Assembly (NCBI GenBank): GCA_027485405.1
Contig: JAIXRB010000032.1
Span: 1 to 34,155, forward strand
Source: Leptospiraceae bacterium
Lineage (GTDB): Bacteria; Spirochaetota; Leptospiria; Leptospirales; Leptospiraceae
Length of the DNA: 34,155 nt
Direction of reading: 5' to 3'
A program made the translations under genes and the position numbers. This document shows, piece after piece, positions 14,683-22,859 of the stretch; within the stretch, counting starts at the first letter, position 1, and every line of letters starts with the position of its first letter. The notes beneath the pieces were generated by a model. The model made no database searches. It saw only the letters and a list, made by a program, of their open reading frames with translations, and was not told where the DNA came from.

Positions 14683-15728
14683 AGCAATTGGTGTTCCTTC
14701 AAAGCATCGTAAAAAATAGAACTGGTAACTTTTAAAATAGAAAGAACTGGAATTGCTAGTAACATACCCATAATTCCAAAGAATTTTCCTGCAACGGCGA
14801 TTCCAACTAAGATGAATAAAGGATGCAAAGATACTGCGTTTGCGATGACAATCGGTTGCACGAGAGCATTGTCCACAATTTGAGCAAAAATGACAACGAG
14901 TACAATACTCCCAAGGCCTGGGCTCATCTCAGGAAACAAAATGGCAAAGGCAAGGGGAGGTATTGCTCCCAGCAATGGGCCTAAGTAAGGAATTGAGTTT
15001 GCGAAACCTAAGAAAAGACCAAACAATACAAAGAATTTTGCCCCAATCAAATAGAATCCAATACAAGAAACTATTGCCATTATACCGCATTGGATCAAAA
15101 GACTTCGCAAATAGTTTGTTACTTGCTCATTCATTCTGAACAGCACCATTAAGGACATTTCAAAGAATCGATTTGGGATTAAGCTAATGAGGGACTTGTA
15201 AATCAATTCAGCATCTAAGAGTAAGAAAAAACTGATGATAGGAATAATGATCATCCAACTTAAGAAAGTCGGAATCAGAAGAACTAAATCCTTCAAAAAC
15301 ACATCCAGGTATTCATTGGCTGATTTTGCGATTTCTTCTGGATTGATGATTTTTTTCCAAAGTTCTGGATTCTGTGAAACAACGGGTAGTTTTGAATAAT
15401 CCAATAGTTCAAAATTGGGGTCAGCCATTTTAATAGACCAGTCAGCTATCACTGGTTCGGCTTTTTGAAACACAGTTGGAATATAAAATGTCACTACCCA
15501 GTAAGCAATAATCAAAAAAAAGCTGAATAAGAAAAGTATCGTGACAGCTCTAGGTATTCCTCTGGATTCCATAGAATCCACTGAACCACGAAAAATATAA
15601 AATTGAATCCCTGAAACCAGAAAGGGAACAGCTAAAAACTTAATTCCAATGAGACCGATAAAGAGAATTAAGGCGATGAGCCCAAAAAAAGCAAACTTTA
15701 CGATCTGAGCTGAAAATCGACTATCCAT
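14679..15728 (-). CDS. AI-2E family (PerM-type) membrane permease
   Basis: 349 residues with about eight hydrophobic segments. Signatures are the paired N-terminal helices (about 10-45), 'VTILFLFSFFLIIAYWVVTFYIPTV', and the conserved C-terminal block 'FANSIPYLGPLLGAIPPLAFAI' followed by 'NALVQPIVIANAVSLHPLFILVGIAVAGKFFGIMGMLLAIPV'. Members export autoinducer-2 or act as Na+/H+ antiporters; the function here is open. The start overlaps the cyclic-nucleotide-binding gene by 8 bp, and its stop overlaps phhB. Confidence 0.88.
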   Translation of the reverse strand: MDSRFSAQIVKFAFFGLIALILFIGLIGIKFLAVPFLVSGIQFYIFRGSVDSMESRGIPRAVTILFLFSFFLIIAYWVVTFYIPTVFQKAEPVIADWSIKMADPNFELLDYSKLPVVSQNPELWKKIINPEEIAKSANEYLDVFLKDLVLLIPTFLSWMIIIPIISFFLLLDAELIYKSLISLIPNRFFEMSLMVLFRMNEQVTNYLRSLLIQCGIMAIVSCIGFYLIGAKFFVLFGLFLGFANSIPYLGPLLGAIPPLAFAILFPEMSPGLGSIVLVVIFAQIVDNALVQPIVIANAVSLHPLFILVGIAVAGKFFGIMGMLLAIPVLSILKVTSSIFYDALKEHQLL

Positions 15729-16254
15729 GTGTTCTTTTTCGTTTCTCGACTTTCGTTTTGAAATACGCGGCTTCTAATGTATCATTTGTTTTTCGAAGTC
15801 TATCAGCTAAGATTTGTGCCAATCGAATCACAATATCATTTCCAACTCGGGGCTTGGTTTCTAGTAAAATCTTTAGTTCAGGTTGAAAGAAGCCAAGTAG
15901 CACGCAGTCTTCTAGGGCCACGGCTGTAGCCGATCTTGGCTCGTCTTGGAATAGTGCCAATTCCCCAAAGAAGGCTCCTTTTTCAAGGGTAGCAAGTCTT
16001 AGAGAAATCCCCTCCCTTTGGGAAGTGATCTCCACCTTACCGGAGAATAGCAAATAAACTCCAGTTCCTGCCTGCCCCTGGAAAAAAATAGTCTCGCCGG
16101 CATAGTACTTTCGTTTGTGGATCAGCCTTGCCACTTCTCTCAAAGTTCTCTTTGGCATTCCATGGAAAATGGCAGTCTCTCTCAAAAAAGCAGAGATTTC
16201 CAAAATGGGATTGGTTTCTTTTTTTAAAATGGTGCGCCAAAGCGGGAGTTGCAT
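15721..16254 (-). CDS. Stand-alone cyclic nucleotide-binding domain protein
   Basis: 177 residues. One CNB domain (about 28-145) with the phosphate-binding cassette 'FFGELALFQDEPRSATAVA': G97, E98, R107, S108, A109. The arginine and glutamate that bind the cyclic phosphate and ribose are both present, so cAMP or cGMP binding is plausible. No DNA-binding helix-turn-helix follows, unlike CRP; the C-terminus is a basic helical tail ('KTKVEKRKRTHG'). It may act through protein contacts, perhaps on the coupled membrane permease. AGAGG lies four bases before the ATG. It is divergent from bioD with a 57-bp gap. Confidence 0.83.
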   Translation of the reverse strand: MQLPLWRTILKKETNPILEISAFLRETAIFHGMPKRTLREVARLIHKRKYYAGETIFFQGQAGTGVYLLFSGKVEITSQREGISLRLATLEKGAFFGELALFQDEPRSATAVALEDCVLLGFFQPELKILLETKPRVGNDIVIRLAQILADRLRKTNDTLEAAYFKTKVEKRKRTHG

Positions 16255-16311
16255 ACAGCCTCTCTATCTAAATCGGCTGGACGAAGCTCAGAATTGAAAA
16301 ATCCTAAATTT

Positions 16312-17007
16312 ATGAACCCTTCTTTCTTTGTAACTGGAACTGGAACGGACATAGGTAAGACCTATTTTGCCTCGCTGTTTATGGCGAAGTATGCTATGTC
16401 GCATCAATTTCAATATTGGAAGCCAATCCAAACTGGTACCAGCGAAGCCTCTGATACCAAGTCCGTTCAAAATGCAACTGGGTTACCCTCCCAATTCTTT
16501 GTATCACCAATGTACGAGTTTCAGTATCCGTCTAGCCCAGCTCATGCTTCAGCCCTTGAGGGAGTGACAATTTCGGAAAAGAAACTTTTTAGTGAAATAA
16601 AAGTTCAAAGAGAAAAACGCGTGTTGATTGAAGGGGCAGGTGGGGTTGCAGTTCCTATTACCTCTGAACTTTTAACTTGGCAAATGATCCAAGCTACAAA
16701 TCTAAATGTAATAGTTGTTGTAGGGAGCGAACTCGGAACAATCAATCATAGTCTCTTGACTTTAGAGTCTTTAGCATATCATAACATTCCAATTTTTGGA
16801 TTTTATATGGTGGGAAAAGAAAATGATCTCAGGGAAAGCAATGCCAAAGAAATTGAAAAATGGGGACCAGCACCATTTTTAGGTTATACTCCTTTTCCTG
16901 ATAAAACTCTTTCCCAAAAAGAGTTCAGTTCTTTCGCAAAGGAGAAGTTTGATGATAAACAAACTATCATTGAAATTCTATTAGAAGGCAATTGGGATGA
17001 AAGCTAA
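16312..17007 (+). CDS. bioD: Dethiobiotin synthetase
   Basis: 231 residues. BioD carboxylates 7,8-diaminopelargonate with CO2 and ATP to form dethiobiotin. The P-loop is 'GTGTDIGKT' (residues 9-17); 'WKPIQTG' and 'LIEGAGGVAVPI' are the substrate- and Mg-binding motifs; 'VVVGSELGTINHSLLTLESL' is the conserved second half. The frame opens earlier at TTG 16249, but the extra 21 residues are not family-like and cross the divergent gene's start, so ATG 16312 is the real start. It overlaps bioA by 11 bp. Confidence 0.93.
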   Translation: MNPSFFVTGTGTDIGKTYFASLFMAKYAMSHQFQYWKPIQTGTSEASDTKSVQNATGLPSQFFVSPMYEFQYPSSPAHASALEGVTISEKKLFSEIKVQREKRVLIEGAGGVAVPITSELLTWQMIQATNLNVIVVVGSELGTINHSLLTLESLAYHNIPIFGFYMVGKENDLRESNAKEIEKWGPAPFLGYTPFPDKTLSQKEFSSFAKEKFDDKQTIIEILLEGNWDES

Positions 17008-18316
17008 AGAAACCAAAACTTGGATTCCTCTCACTTTACAGGCTAGCTTAGATTCCATTCCGATCGTTGTCAAAGCAGAAGGCGAATTTTTTTGGGATAA
17101 AACAGGCCATCGATACATAGATGGAATCTCAAGTTGGTGGACTGTGATCCATGGACATAGACATCCTAAAATCATGGAAGCCATCAGAGACCAAACTTCC
17201 AAGTTAGATCACTTTATGATGGGAGGATTTTTAAACGAAGAAGCAGAAGCCCTGTCTGAAGAACTTCTCCAAATCACATCAACCCGCTTTGGAAAGGTTT
17301 TTTATTCGGACAATGGGTCAAACGCGGTTGAAATCGGGCTCAAAATTGCTGTCCAGTTTTTTGAAAACAAAGGTGGTTTAAAGGATAGAGAACGAAAGAG
17401 TTTTATCAATTTTTCGGCATCTTACCATGGGGATTCGATTGGGGGAATGAGTGTTTCAGGTCCCTCGTATTTCAATCGGATTTTCAAAGATCTACAGTTT
17501 GAAGTGCAAACGCTTCCAGCACCCAATTGTTTCGACTGCCCTTTCTTTAAGAAGCCTGAAACCTGTAAGGTGGAATGTATGGAGGCAGTCCAGACATTGA
17601 TTTCAGAATCGCCTGAAAGATTTGCAGGCATCGTAGTAGAGCCTTTGGTATTTGGGGCGGCTGGGATGAAGTTTTACGATAAAAAAGTATTGGATAAGTT
17701 AGCTGAAATTCGGAAGCAATATGAAATTCTCTTGATCTTTGACGAAGTGTTCACGGGTCTCGGCAAGACAGGGGAGCAGTTTGCCTACCAACATTCCCAA
17801 GTGATCCCAGACATCTTGGCAATTGCAAAAGGATTGACAGGAGGAACCTTGCCTTTGGGAGCAACTCTTGTAACTTCTCAAGTTTACGAAGCTTTTGACT
17901 CGATAGACCCAATGAAGGCCTTTTTCCATGCTCATACTATGACAGGAAATGCCCTTGCTTGTAGAGCTGGAATTGCCAGCTTACAAGTCTTGCAGTCAGA
18001 AACATTTGCGCAAATAAATGGATTGTCTGAACAATTAAACCTTCTGGGAAACCAATTGAAATCCTACCATCCCAGTTTGATTCGCGACAATCGTACGTTA
18101 GGATCTATATTTGCTTTTGAAGTGAACAGTTCCGAAATTGCTGAGGATGAGTATTTGAAACCCATTGGAAAGCGTGTAGCTAAGGATCTTTGGGAACGCG
18201 GGGTCTGTCTTCGTCCTCTGGGAAATACCATTTATATTTGTCCTCCATACAATATCAAAAAGGATTCACTTGAGCTTATTTTTGATTCACTTCGCATAGC
18301 TCTTGATCGGCTATAA
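16997..18316 (+). CDS. bioA: Adenosylmethionine-8-amino-7-oxononanoate aminotransferase
   Basis: 439 residues, normal for this PLP enzyme, which converts KAPA to 7,8-diaminopelargonate using S-adenosylmethionine as amino donor. 'DGISSWWTVIHGHRHP' is the BioA substrate signature; 'YSDNGSNAVE', 'SYHGDSIGGMS', 'IFDEVFTGLGKTG' (D249) and the Schiff-base lysine K278 in 'AIAKGLTGG' are all present. A four-cysteine segment (C178, C181, C190, C194) lies in the middle. A GAAGG lies about nine bases before the ATG inside bioD. 46 bp separate it from bioB. Confidence 0.93.
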   Translation: MKAKETKTWIPLTLQASLDSIPIVVKAEGEFFWDKTGHRYIDGISSWWTVIHGHRHPKIMEAIRDQTSKLDHFMMGGFLNEEAEALSEELLQITSTRFGKVFYSDNGSNAVEIGLKIAVQFFENKGGLKDRERKSFINFSASYHGDSIGGMSVSGPSYFNRIFKDLQFEVQTLPAPNCFDCPFFKKPETCKVECMEAVQTLISESPERFAGIVVEPLVFGAAGMKFYDKKVLDKLAEIRKQYEILLIFDEVFTGLGKTGEQFAYQHSQVIPDILAIAKGLTGGTLPLGATLVTSQVYEAFDSIDPMKAFFHAHTMTGNALACRAGIASLQVLQSETFAQINGLSEQLNLLGNQLKSYHPSLIRDNRTLGSIFAFEVNSSEIAEDEYLKPIGKRVAKDLWERGVCLRPLGNTIYICPPYNIKKDSLELIFDSLRIALDRL

Positions 18317-18362
18317 GGTTTTTTCTGTTTTACAATCTCTTGTTTCTTTGGATTCTAGCATT

Positions 18363-19418
18363 ATGGCGACTCTGACCAATGCTCCGATTTCATCTTCCGC
18401 GACCGCCCTCATAACTTTTGAGGAGGCACTCGCTATCCTCCAAGGCGAAGGGAGTCTTCTTTCTGTCGTTTCTCGTGCTTCCGAAGAGCGTTTTCGTTAC
18501 TTTGGAAACAAGGTTCGCATTCATATTCTGGACAACGTGAAAAACGGCCATTGCCCAGAAGACTGCGGATACTGCGCCCAAAGAAAAAGCGGAAACTCTG
18601 GAATCCAGGAATACTCTCTAAAGTCAGCAGAGCAGATTTGGGAAGAAGCAAAGATCGCCAAGGAAAATGGCGCATATCGCTTTTGTATGGTGACAGCAGG
18701 GCGCGGGCCAACAGATAAATCAGTGGATCGACTTGCCGAGACGATTGAAAAAATCAGTGGTGAGCTAGGTCTCAAAGTATGTCTATCCGCTGGAATTCTA
18801 GACGCGAAGAAAGCCGAAGTTTTAAAGAAAGCAGGCCTTGATCGTTACAACCACAACCTAAACACTAGCGAGTCTCATTATGGAGAAATCTGCTCCACCC
18901 ATGATTTCAAAGATCGACTAACAACCTTAGAAGCCGCTTCACAAGCAAACATTGGACTATGCTCTGGAGTTATTGTAGGAATGGGTGAAGCGATGAGTGA
19001 CATTGTCGAGGTGGCTTTCTCACTCAAACGGCTAAAGGTCATTTCCATCCCAGTCAACTTTTTCATCCCAGTCAAGGGCCATGCCATTGCAAACCCGACA
19101 GAATTAAGCCCAGAGCTGTGTCTGCGGATCCTTTCCGTATTTCGCCTGATCAACCCTGACTCAGAAATTCGAGTAGGAGCAGGGAGAGAAGGGCATTTGC
19201 GCTCTCTCCAAGGAATGTCTCTCTACGTGGCAAATTCCTTCTTTGCAGACGGGTATCTTAACGTAAAAGGAAGCGGAATCCAGAATTCCCTGCAAATGAT
19301 CCATGATTGTGGAATGGAGCCTGAGTTTACAGAAGGCGTTCCCAAGGATTGGCAGTTAGAGGAAGAATTTTTGTACGATGCAAAGAACTTTCCGGATTTA
19401 TACAAATTCAAAAAATAG
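18363..19418 (+). CDS. bioB: Biotin synthase (radical SAM)
   Basis: 351 residues from ATG 18363; a TTG at 18303 would add 20 residues inside the end of bioA and is rejected. BioB inserts sulfur into dethiobiotin using a [4Fe-4S]/SAM radical and a [2Fe-2S] cluster. The radical SAM motif is C64-x3-C68-x2-C71 ('CPEDCGYC'). Other conserved parts are 'FCMVTAGRGP', 'YNHNLNTSESHY', 'CSGVIVGMGE', 'IPVNFFIPVKG', 'EIRVGAGREGHL' and 'YLNVKGSG'. Third gene of a bioD-bioA-bioB unit; no BirA-type palindrome was seen before bioD. Confidence 0.94.
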   Translation: MATLTNAPISSSATALITFEEALAILQGEGSLLSVVSRASEERFRYFGNKVRIHILDNVKNGHCPEDCGYCAQRKSGNSGIQEYSLKSAEQIWEEAKIAKENGAYRFCMVTAGRGPTDKSVDRLAETIEKISGELGLKVCLSAGILDAKKAEVLKKAGLDRYNHNLNTSESHYGEICSTHDFKDRLTTLEAASQANIGLCSGVIVGMGEAMSDIVEVAFSLKRLKVISIPVNFFIPVKGHAIANPTELSPELCLRILSVFRLINPDSEIRVGAGREGHLRSLQGMSLYVANSFFADGYLNVKGSGIQNSLQMIHDCGMEPEFTEGVPKDWQLEEEFLYDAKNFPDLYKFKK

Positions 19419-19476
19419 TTTTCAAAATTCCATAGAAATCTAAATTTCAGCTACTTTCTCTGGAAATTACACAACT

Positions 19477-21066
19477 ATGTCAAAGCCATCCTTACCTTTC
19501 GGTAAACAAATCAGCTATGCAATCGGTCAATTGGGCTGGTCTACACTTATCAACATCATTGGACTGCACCAAGTCTATTTTTACCTCCCTCCCGCCCCAC
19601 AACCAGGACAAGAATGCTTCCCCGATCTCATTGAAAAAATGGCTTTTTGGGGTCTTTCAACCATTGGAGTAGTTGCCGCCGTAGGTCGGTTATGGGACGG
19701 AGTCACTGATCCACTTGTAGCAAACAAATCAGATCGTTTTAGTTCAAGGTTTGGACGTCGAATTCCATTTCTTGCTCTTGGTGGTTTGCCTGCGGCTTTC
19801 TTTTGTTGGTTGATCTTTGTTCCACCCAACAATTTTGTTTCCTCATCCAATTTAGTTTGGATGACAACATTTATGTTGTTATTTTATCTCTTTCTAACAG
19901 TTTATGTGACTCCGTATTTTGCCCTCATTCCAGAACTTGGCCACACCCCAAACGAACGCTTAAACCTTTCGACCTATATCTCTGTTACATACGCATTGGG
20001 AATCATTGTGGCAAGTACAGAACCTATGATCAGTGGGGCTTTAAAGTCTAGTTTTCATTATTCGGATGATCCTTCGCTCCAGGCATTGATCGCCAGGCAA
20101 TATGCTCTTGGTATTCTCTGTCTTTTTGCTGGAATTTGTATGTATTTTCCAGTATTTGCTATCCACGAAAAAACATACTGCGAATCAGAGCCTTCTAGCG
20201 TGCCTTTTCGTGAGGCAATTGTCCTAACTTTTAAGAACAAGAATTTTCTCTATTTTGCCCTTTCGGATCTATGCTATTTCTTGGCGTTAACAGTACTCAC
20301 AACAGGTATTTCCTACTATGTTACGGTTCTGCTTCAAATCGAAAGAGAGTTTGTGACTCAGCTCTTAACCATTATGCTATTGACTTCCTTCGCTTTCTAT
20401 CCAGTGGTCAATATTGTAGCAAAGAAGATTGGAAAGAAAAATACGGTTTTAATTGCCTTCTCAATTTTTCTAACCTTGTTTTTATCGATTTTCTTCATGG
20501 GCAAGGATTCCCTTCCGATTGATCCGCATGTCCAAGGTTACTTGATTGTCATAGTCGCCGCAATACCTATGGCGATCCTTGGCATTTTACCGAATGCAAT
20601 CCTTGCTGACATCGCCGAACTAGATGCTTTGAAAACGGGCTCTAAACGAGAGGGCCTCTTTTATGCAGGTCGAACTTTTATGCAAAAGTTAGGACAGACT
20701 CTTGCTGTACTAATTTTCAGTTCCCTAATCTTAATTGGTTTGGACAAAGAAGCCCAAAAGAACGTCTCTCCAAATATGACGGGGATCATTGTCCCTTCCG
20801 TAAACCAGGGCTCCTCTAAAACGGATCGTTACGAATCCGAAGAGTCGCAAGAGGGCACGGCGACTGGAGAAACTAAAAATAAGGAATCCGAAAGAGTCAT
20901 TTGTAAGGTCACAGAAGAGCAAACGGGAGGAGAAATGGGGGTTCGACTCACCGGCCCTCTAGCTTCGCTCTTTTGCCTACTTGCCATCGTTCTTTTCCGT
21001 CGTTACAAAGAAAAAGAGACATTAGAAGAGATTGCCAAGATCAGGGGAGCAGAAAGACTGGGCTAG
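19477..21066 (+). CDS. GPH-type (MelB-like, MFS_2) symporter
   Basis: 529 residues, about twelve transmembrane helices. The cation-binding and loop motif region 'LWDGVTDPLVANKSDRFSSRFGRRIPF' is the hallmark of glycoside-pentoside-hexuronide symporters (D-x2-T-D-P, then S-D-R-x2-S-R-F-G-R-R). 'ALIPELGHTPNERLNLSTY' and 'AILADIAELDALKTGSKREGLFYAG' are the matching conserved segments. An unusually long polar insert (about residues 430-495, rich in S, E, T and G) separates the last two helices. The substrate is unknown; such proteins in heterotrophic spirochaetes need not be sugar carriers. The stop TAG overlaps the Shine-Dalgarno of the next small gene. Confidence 0.87.
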   Translation: MSKPSLPFGKQISYAIGQLGWSTLINIIGLHQVYFYLPPAPQPGQECFPDLIEKMAFWGLSTIGVVAAVGRLWDGVTDPLVANKSDRFSSRFGRRIPFLALGGLPAAFFCWLIFVPPNNFVSSSNLVWMTTFMLLFYLFLTVYVTPYFALIPELGHTPNERLNLSTYISVTYALGIIVASTEPMISGALKSSFHYSDDPSLQALIARQYALGILCLFAGICMYFPVFAIHEKTYCESEPSSVPFREAIVLTFKNKNFLYFALSDLCYFLALTVLTTGISYYVTVLLQIEREFVTQLLTIMLLTSFAFYPVVNIVAKKIGKKNTVLIAFSIFLTLFLSIFFMGKDSLPIDPHVQGYLIVIVAAIPMAILGILPNAILADIAELDALKTGSKREGLFYAGRTFMQKLGQTLAVLIFSSLILIGLDKEAQKNVSPNMTGIIVPSVNQGSSKTDRYESEESQEGTATGETKNKESERVICKVTEEQTGGEMGVRLTGPLASLFCLLAIVLFRRYKEKETLEEIAKIRGAERLG

Positions 21067-21069
21067 GAG
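21065..21069 (+). promoter_or_regulatory. Shine-Dalgarno for the small gene at 21076
   Basis: AGGAG at 21065-21069 overlaps the TAG stop (21064-21066) of the symporter gene and sits six bases from the ATG at 21076, ideal spacing. It is the main reason for calling the short frame a gene. Confidence 0.65.
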
Positions 21070-21075
21070 ACATAG

Positions 21076-21255
21076 ATGAGATATCGCATTGAAACCACTA
21101 AACTAAAAAATGGCTACATTGAGGCAAAACTCATCGAAACCACTTCTAACAATCCGATCGAATTTCGGATTTGTGATACGGAAGAGTATGCCCAATCTCA
21201 AATCAAAGACTGGCAAAAACGCTTCCGAATGAATGAGCCCCAAGAACAGGAATAA
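21076..21255 (+). CDS. Small unknown protein, 59 residues
   Basis: A complete short frame from ATG 21076 to TAA 21253-21255. It has an ideal ribosome-binding site, begins nine bases after the symporter stop, and its end overlaps the lipoprotein gene by 23 bp, so it fills what would otherwise be a 166-bp gap in a same-strand run. The protein starts 'MRYRIETTKLKNGYIEAKL', looks like a two- or three-strand sheet ('GYIEAKLIETTSNNPIEFRI') followed by a charged helix ('EEYAQSQIKDWQKRF'), and is soluble. One cysteine (C33). I do not recognise the family. Confidence 0.68.
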   Translation: MRYRIETTKLKNGYIEAKLIETTSNNPIEFRICDTEEYAQSQIKDWQKRFRMNEPQEQE

Positions 21256-21973
21256 ACTCTACCTCGGCATTCTTTGCCTTCTTGTTTCTTGCTCGGCTCG
21301 TTTTACTAAAAACTACCACGACCCTAGCTTCACTTGTTACTCTGGACCCGGTTTTCGGGATCCAGTAGATTTCGAAAAATACCGCACCAAAGGTTGGATT
21401 CCCTATCGACTCATCCTGCGCGAGGACAACCAGCGTCTAGGAAAGGCGAAAGTTGTTTTGGTAGGCAACAGCCTTGCTCACCTCTTTTTACCAGAACTTT
21501 TAAAAAAGGAATTTCCGAACCAGGCAGTCGTCAACCGAGGAATTGGGGGGGATTTGACGGACACCCTCCTCGAGAGAATCGACGAGGACGTATTATCTTT
21601 GTCTCCAAGCACAATCATCATTGAGATAGGTGGCAATGATCTAATCCAAGGCAAGTGTTTGAGCACGATTCAAAGCAATATGGAAGCAATTCTCTCTCGT
21701 ATCAAAGAAAAACAGCCAAATGCCCGTATCTTGGTTCTTGCCGTTCCTCCGACTCAAGTTCCGCACCTGAACGCAGTGGTTCCAGCTTACAATCTCTTTC
21801 TATCAGGCTTACCGAAGAAGTTCAAAGGTGTCGATTACATCGAGATCTGGGATGAGATGCGTAACCCAGACCTACCGACCATCAAAGACGAATTTGTTCG
21901 TCCTAGGGATCCCATTCATTTTAATGAAAAAGGGTACGAAGTTTGGGGAAAGAAAATCCGACCTTATCTATAG
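21233..21973 (+). CDS. SGNH/GDSL-type esterase lipoprotein
   Basis: 246 residues. A lipoprotein signal ends in 'LLVSC' with C20 as the lipidated cysteine. The SGNH blocks are present: 'VLVGNSLAH' (S80 nucleophile, in a GNS rather than GDS context), 'NRGIGGD' (block II glycine), 'IEIGGNDL' (block III, N135) and 'RDPIHFNEKGY' (D226, H229). It should hydrolyse an ester or acyl group on the cell surface or in the periplasm. The start overlaps the end of the small gene by 23 bp with no strong ribosome-binding site, so translation is probably coupled. serB follows after a single base. Confidence 0.85.
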   Translation: MSPKNRNKLYLGILCLLVSCSARFTKNYHDPSFTCYSGPGFRDPVDFEKYRTKGWIPYRLILREDNQRLGKAKVVLVGNSLAHLFLPELLKKEFPNQAVVNRGIGGDLTDTLLERIDEDVLSLSPSTIIIEIGGNDLIQGKCLSTIQSNMEAILSRIKEKQPNARILVLAVPPTQVPHLNAVVPAYNLFLSGLPKKFKGVDYIEIWDEMRNPDLPTIKDEFVRPRDPIHFNEKGYEVWGKKIRPYL

Positions 21974-21974
21974 T

Positions 21975-22859
21975 ATGGCACTTGTTTTCTTAAAGAAAAA
22001 CCCTGAAATCGGCAATGACGAAAAAGAAGAAATCCAACAGTCTCTTCGTGAAACAGAGTTTAAGAACCGACAAATCACTCGTCTCTTAAACCATACTGCA
22101 TTGTTTTATACGGGCGAAGAAGAACACATAAATCGTCAGGGATTGCTTCGTTTGAGAAGCAAATTTGATTCCATGCAAATTGATGTAATCTCTATCCCTG
22201 AATACTTTTTTATCCAACCACCTAAGTTAGTTTTCTTTGATATGGATTCGACTGTAATCCAGGAAGAAGTCATTGATGAACTAGCTCGGGAGAATGGGGT
22301 CTTTGAAAAGGTAGCGTCCGTGACAAAAGAAGCAATGGAAGGAGGAATCCCTTTTGACGAAGCACTTCGCAAGAGAGTTCAATTGCTTGCTGGTTTACCA
22401 GAATCTACGTTTTCAAAAGTAGCAAACAGGCTCAATTTGAATGCAGGCATGGATTCACTCTTTGCTAAACTGCCACAGTATGGCTGTAAGATTGTTATAT
22501 TGAGCGGCGGATTTGTACCCATTTTGCAACTATTCGCAGAGAAGTTTCCCGTTTCTGAATATTGGGCAAACTCGCTAGAGGTTCAAAACGGTAAACTAAC
22601 AGGAGAAATCCTTGGTACGATTGTAAATTCGAAAAGAAAATCAGAACTTGTTTTAGAAATTTGTTACAGGGAAAATGTGGATCCCAAGCAAGTGGTTGCC
22701 GTCGGTGATGGAGCAAACGATGCTTTGATGTTACAAACCGCAGGAATGGGAATTGGATATCATGCCAAACAAGGATTGAAAGACAAAATCGACCAATGGG
22801 TTGACCACTGTGATCTGGATGCGCTACTCTTTCTCTTCCACGATAAGCTTTCGCTTTAA
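21975..22859 (+). CDS. serB: Phosphoserine phosphatase
   Basis: 294 residues from ATG 21975, one base after the upstream stop; the open frame upstream to 21828 only shadows the esterase gene. HAD-type phosphatase: motif I 'FFDMDSTVI' (nucleophile D89, acid D91), the cap 'EEVIDELARENGVFEKVASVTKEAMEGGIPFDEALRKRV' typical of SerB, motif II 'VILSGGF', and motif IV 'VAVGDGANDALML'. It removes phosphate from phosphoserine in the last step of serine synthesis. About 80 N-terminal residues form a separate domain as in many SerB proteins. The final 36 bp overlap the end of mutS on the other strand. Confidence 0.92.
   Translation: MALVFLKKNPEIGNDEKEEIQQSLRETEFKNRQITRLLNHTALFYTGEEEHINRQGLLRLRSKFDSMQIDVISIPEYFFIQPPKLVFFDMDSTVIQEEVIDELARENGVFEKVASVTKEAMEGGIPFDEALRKRVQLLAGLPESTFSKVANRLNLNAGMDSLFAKLPQYGCKIVILSGGFVPILQLFAEKFPVSEYWANSLEVQNGKLTGEILGTIVNSKRKSELVLEICYRENVDPKQVVAVGDGANDALMLQTAGMGIGYHAKQGLKDKIDQWVDHCDLDALLFLFHDKLSL

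Noticed and set aside
16249..16311. TTG start for bioD
   Set aside because: Adds 21 non-family residues that cross the divergent gene's start; the P-loop protein normally begins a few residues before the glycine motif, as from ATG 16312.
18303..18362. TTG start for bioB inside bioA
   Set aside because: Adds 20 hydrophobic non-family residues and overlaps bioA; ATG 18363 gives a normal BioB N-terminus.
18433..18775. Two overlapping minus-strand frames inside bioB
   Set aside because: Antisense shadows of a strongly conserved gene; no ribosome-binding sites or family features.
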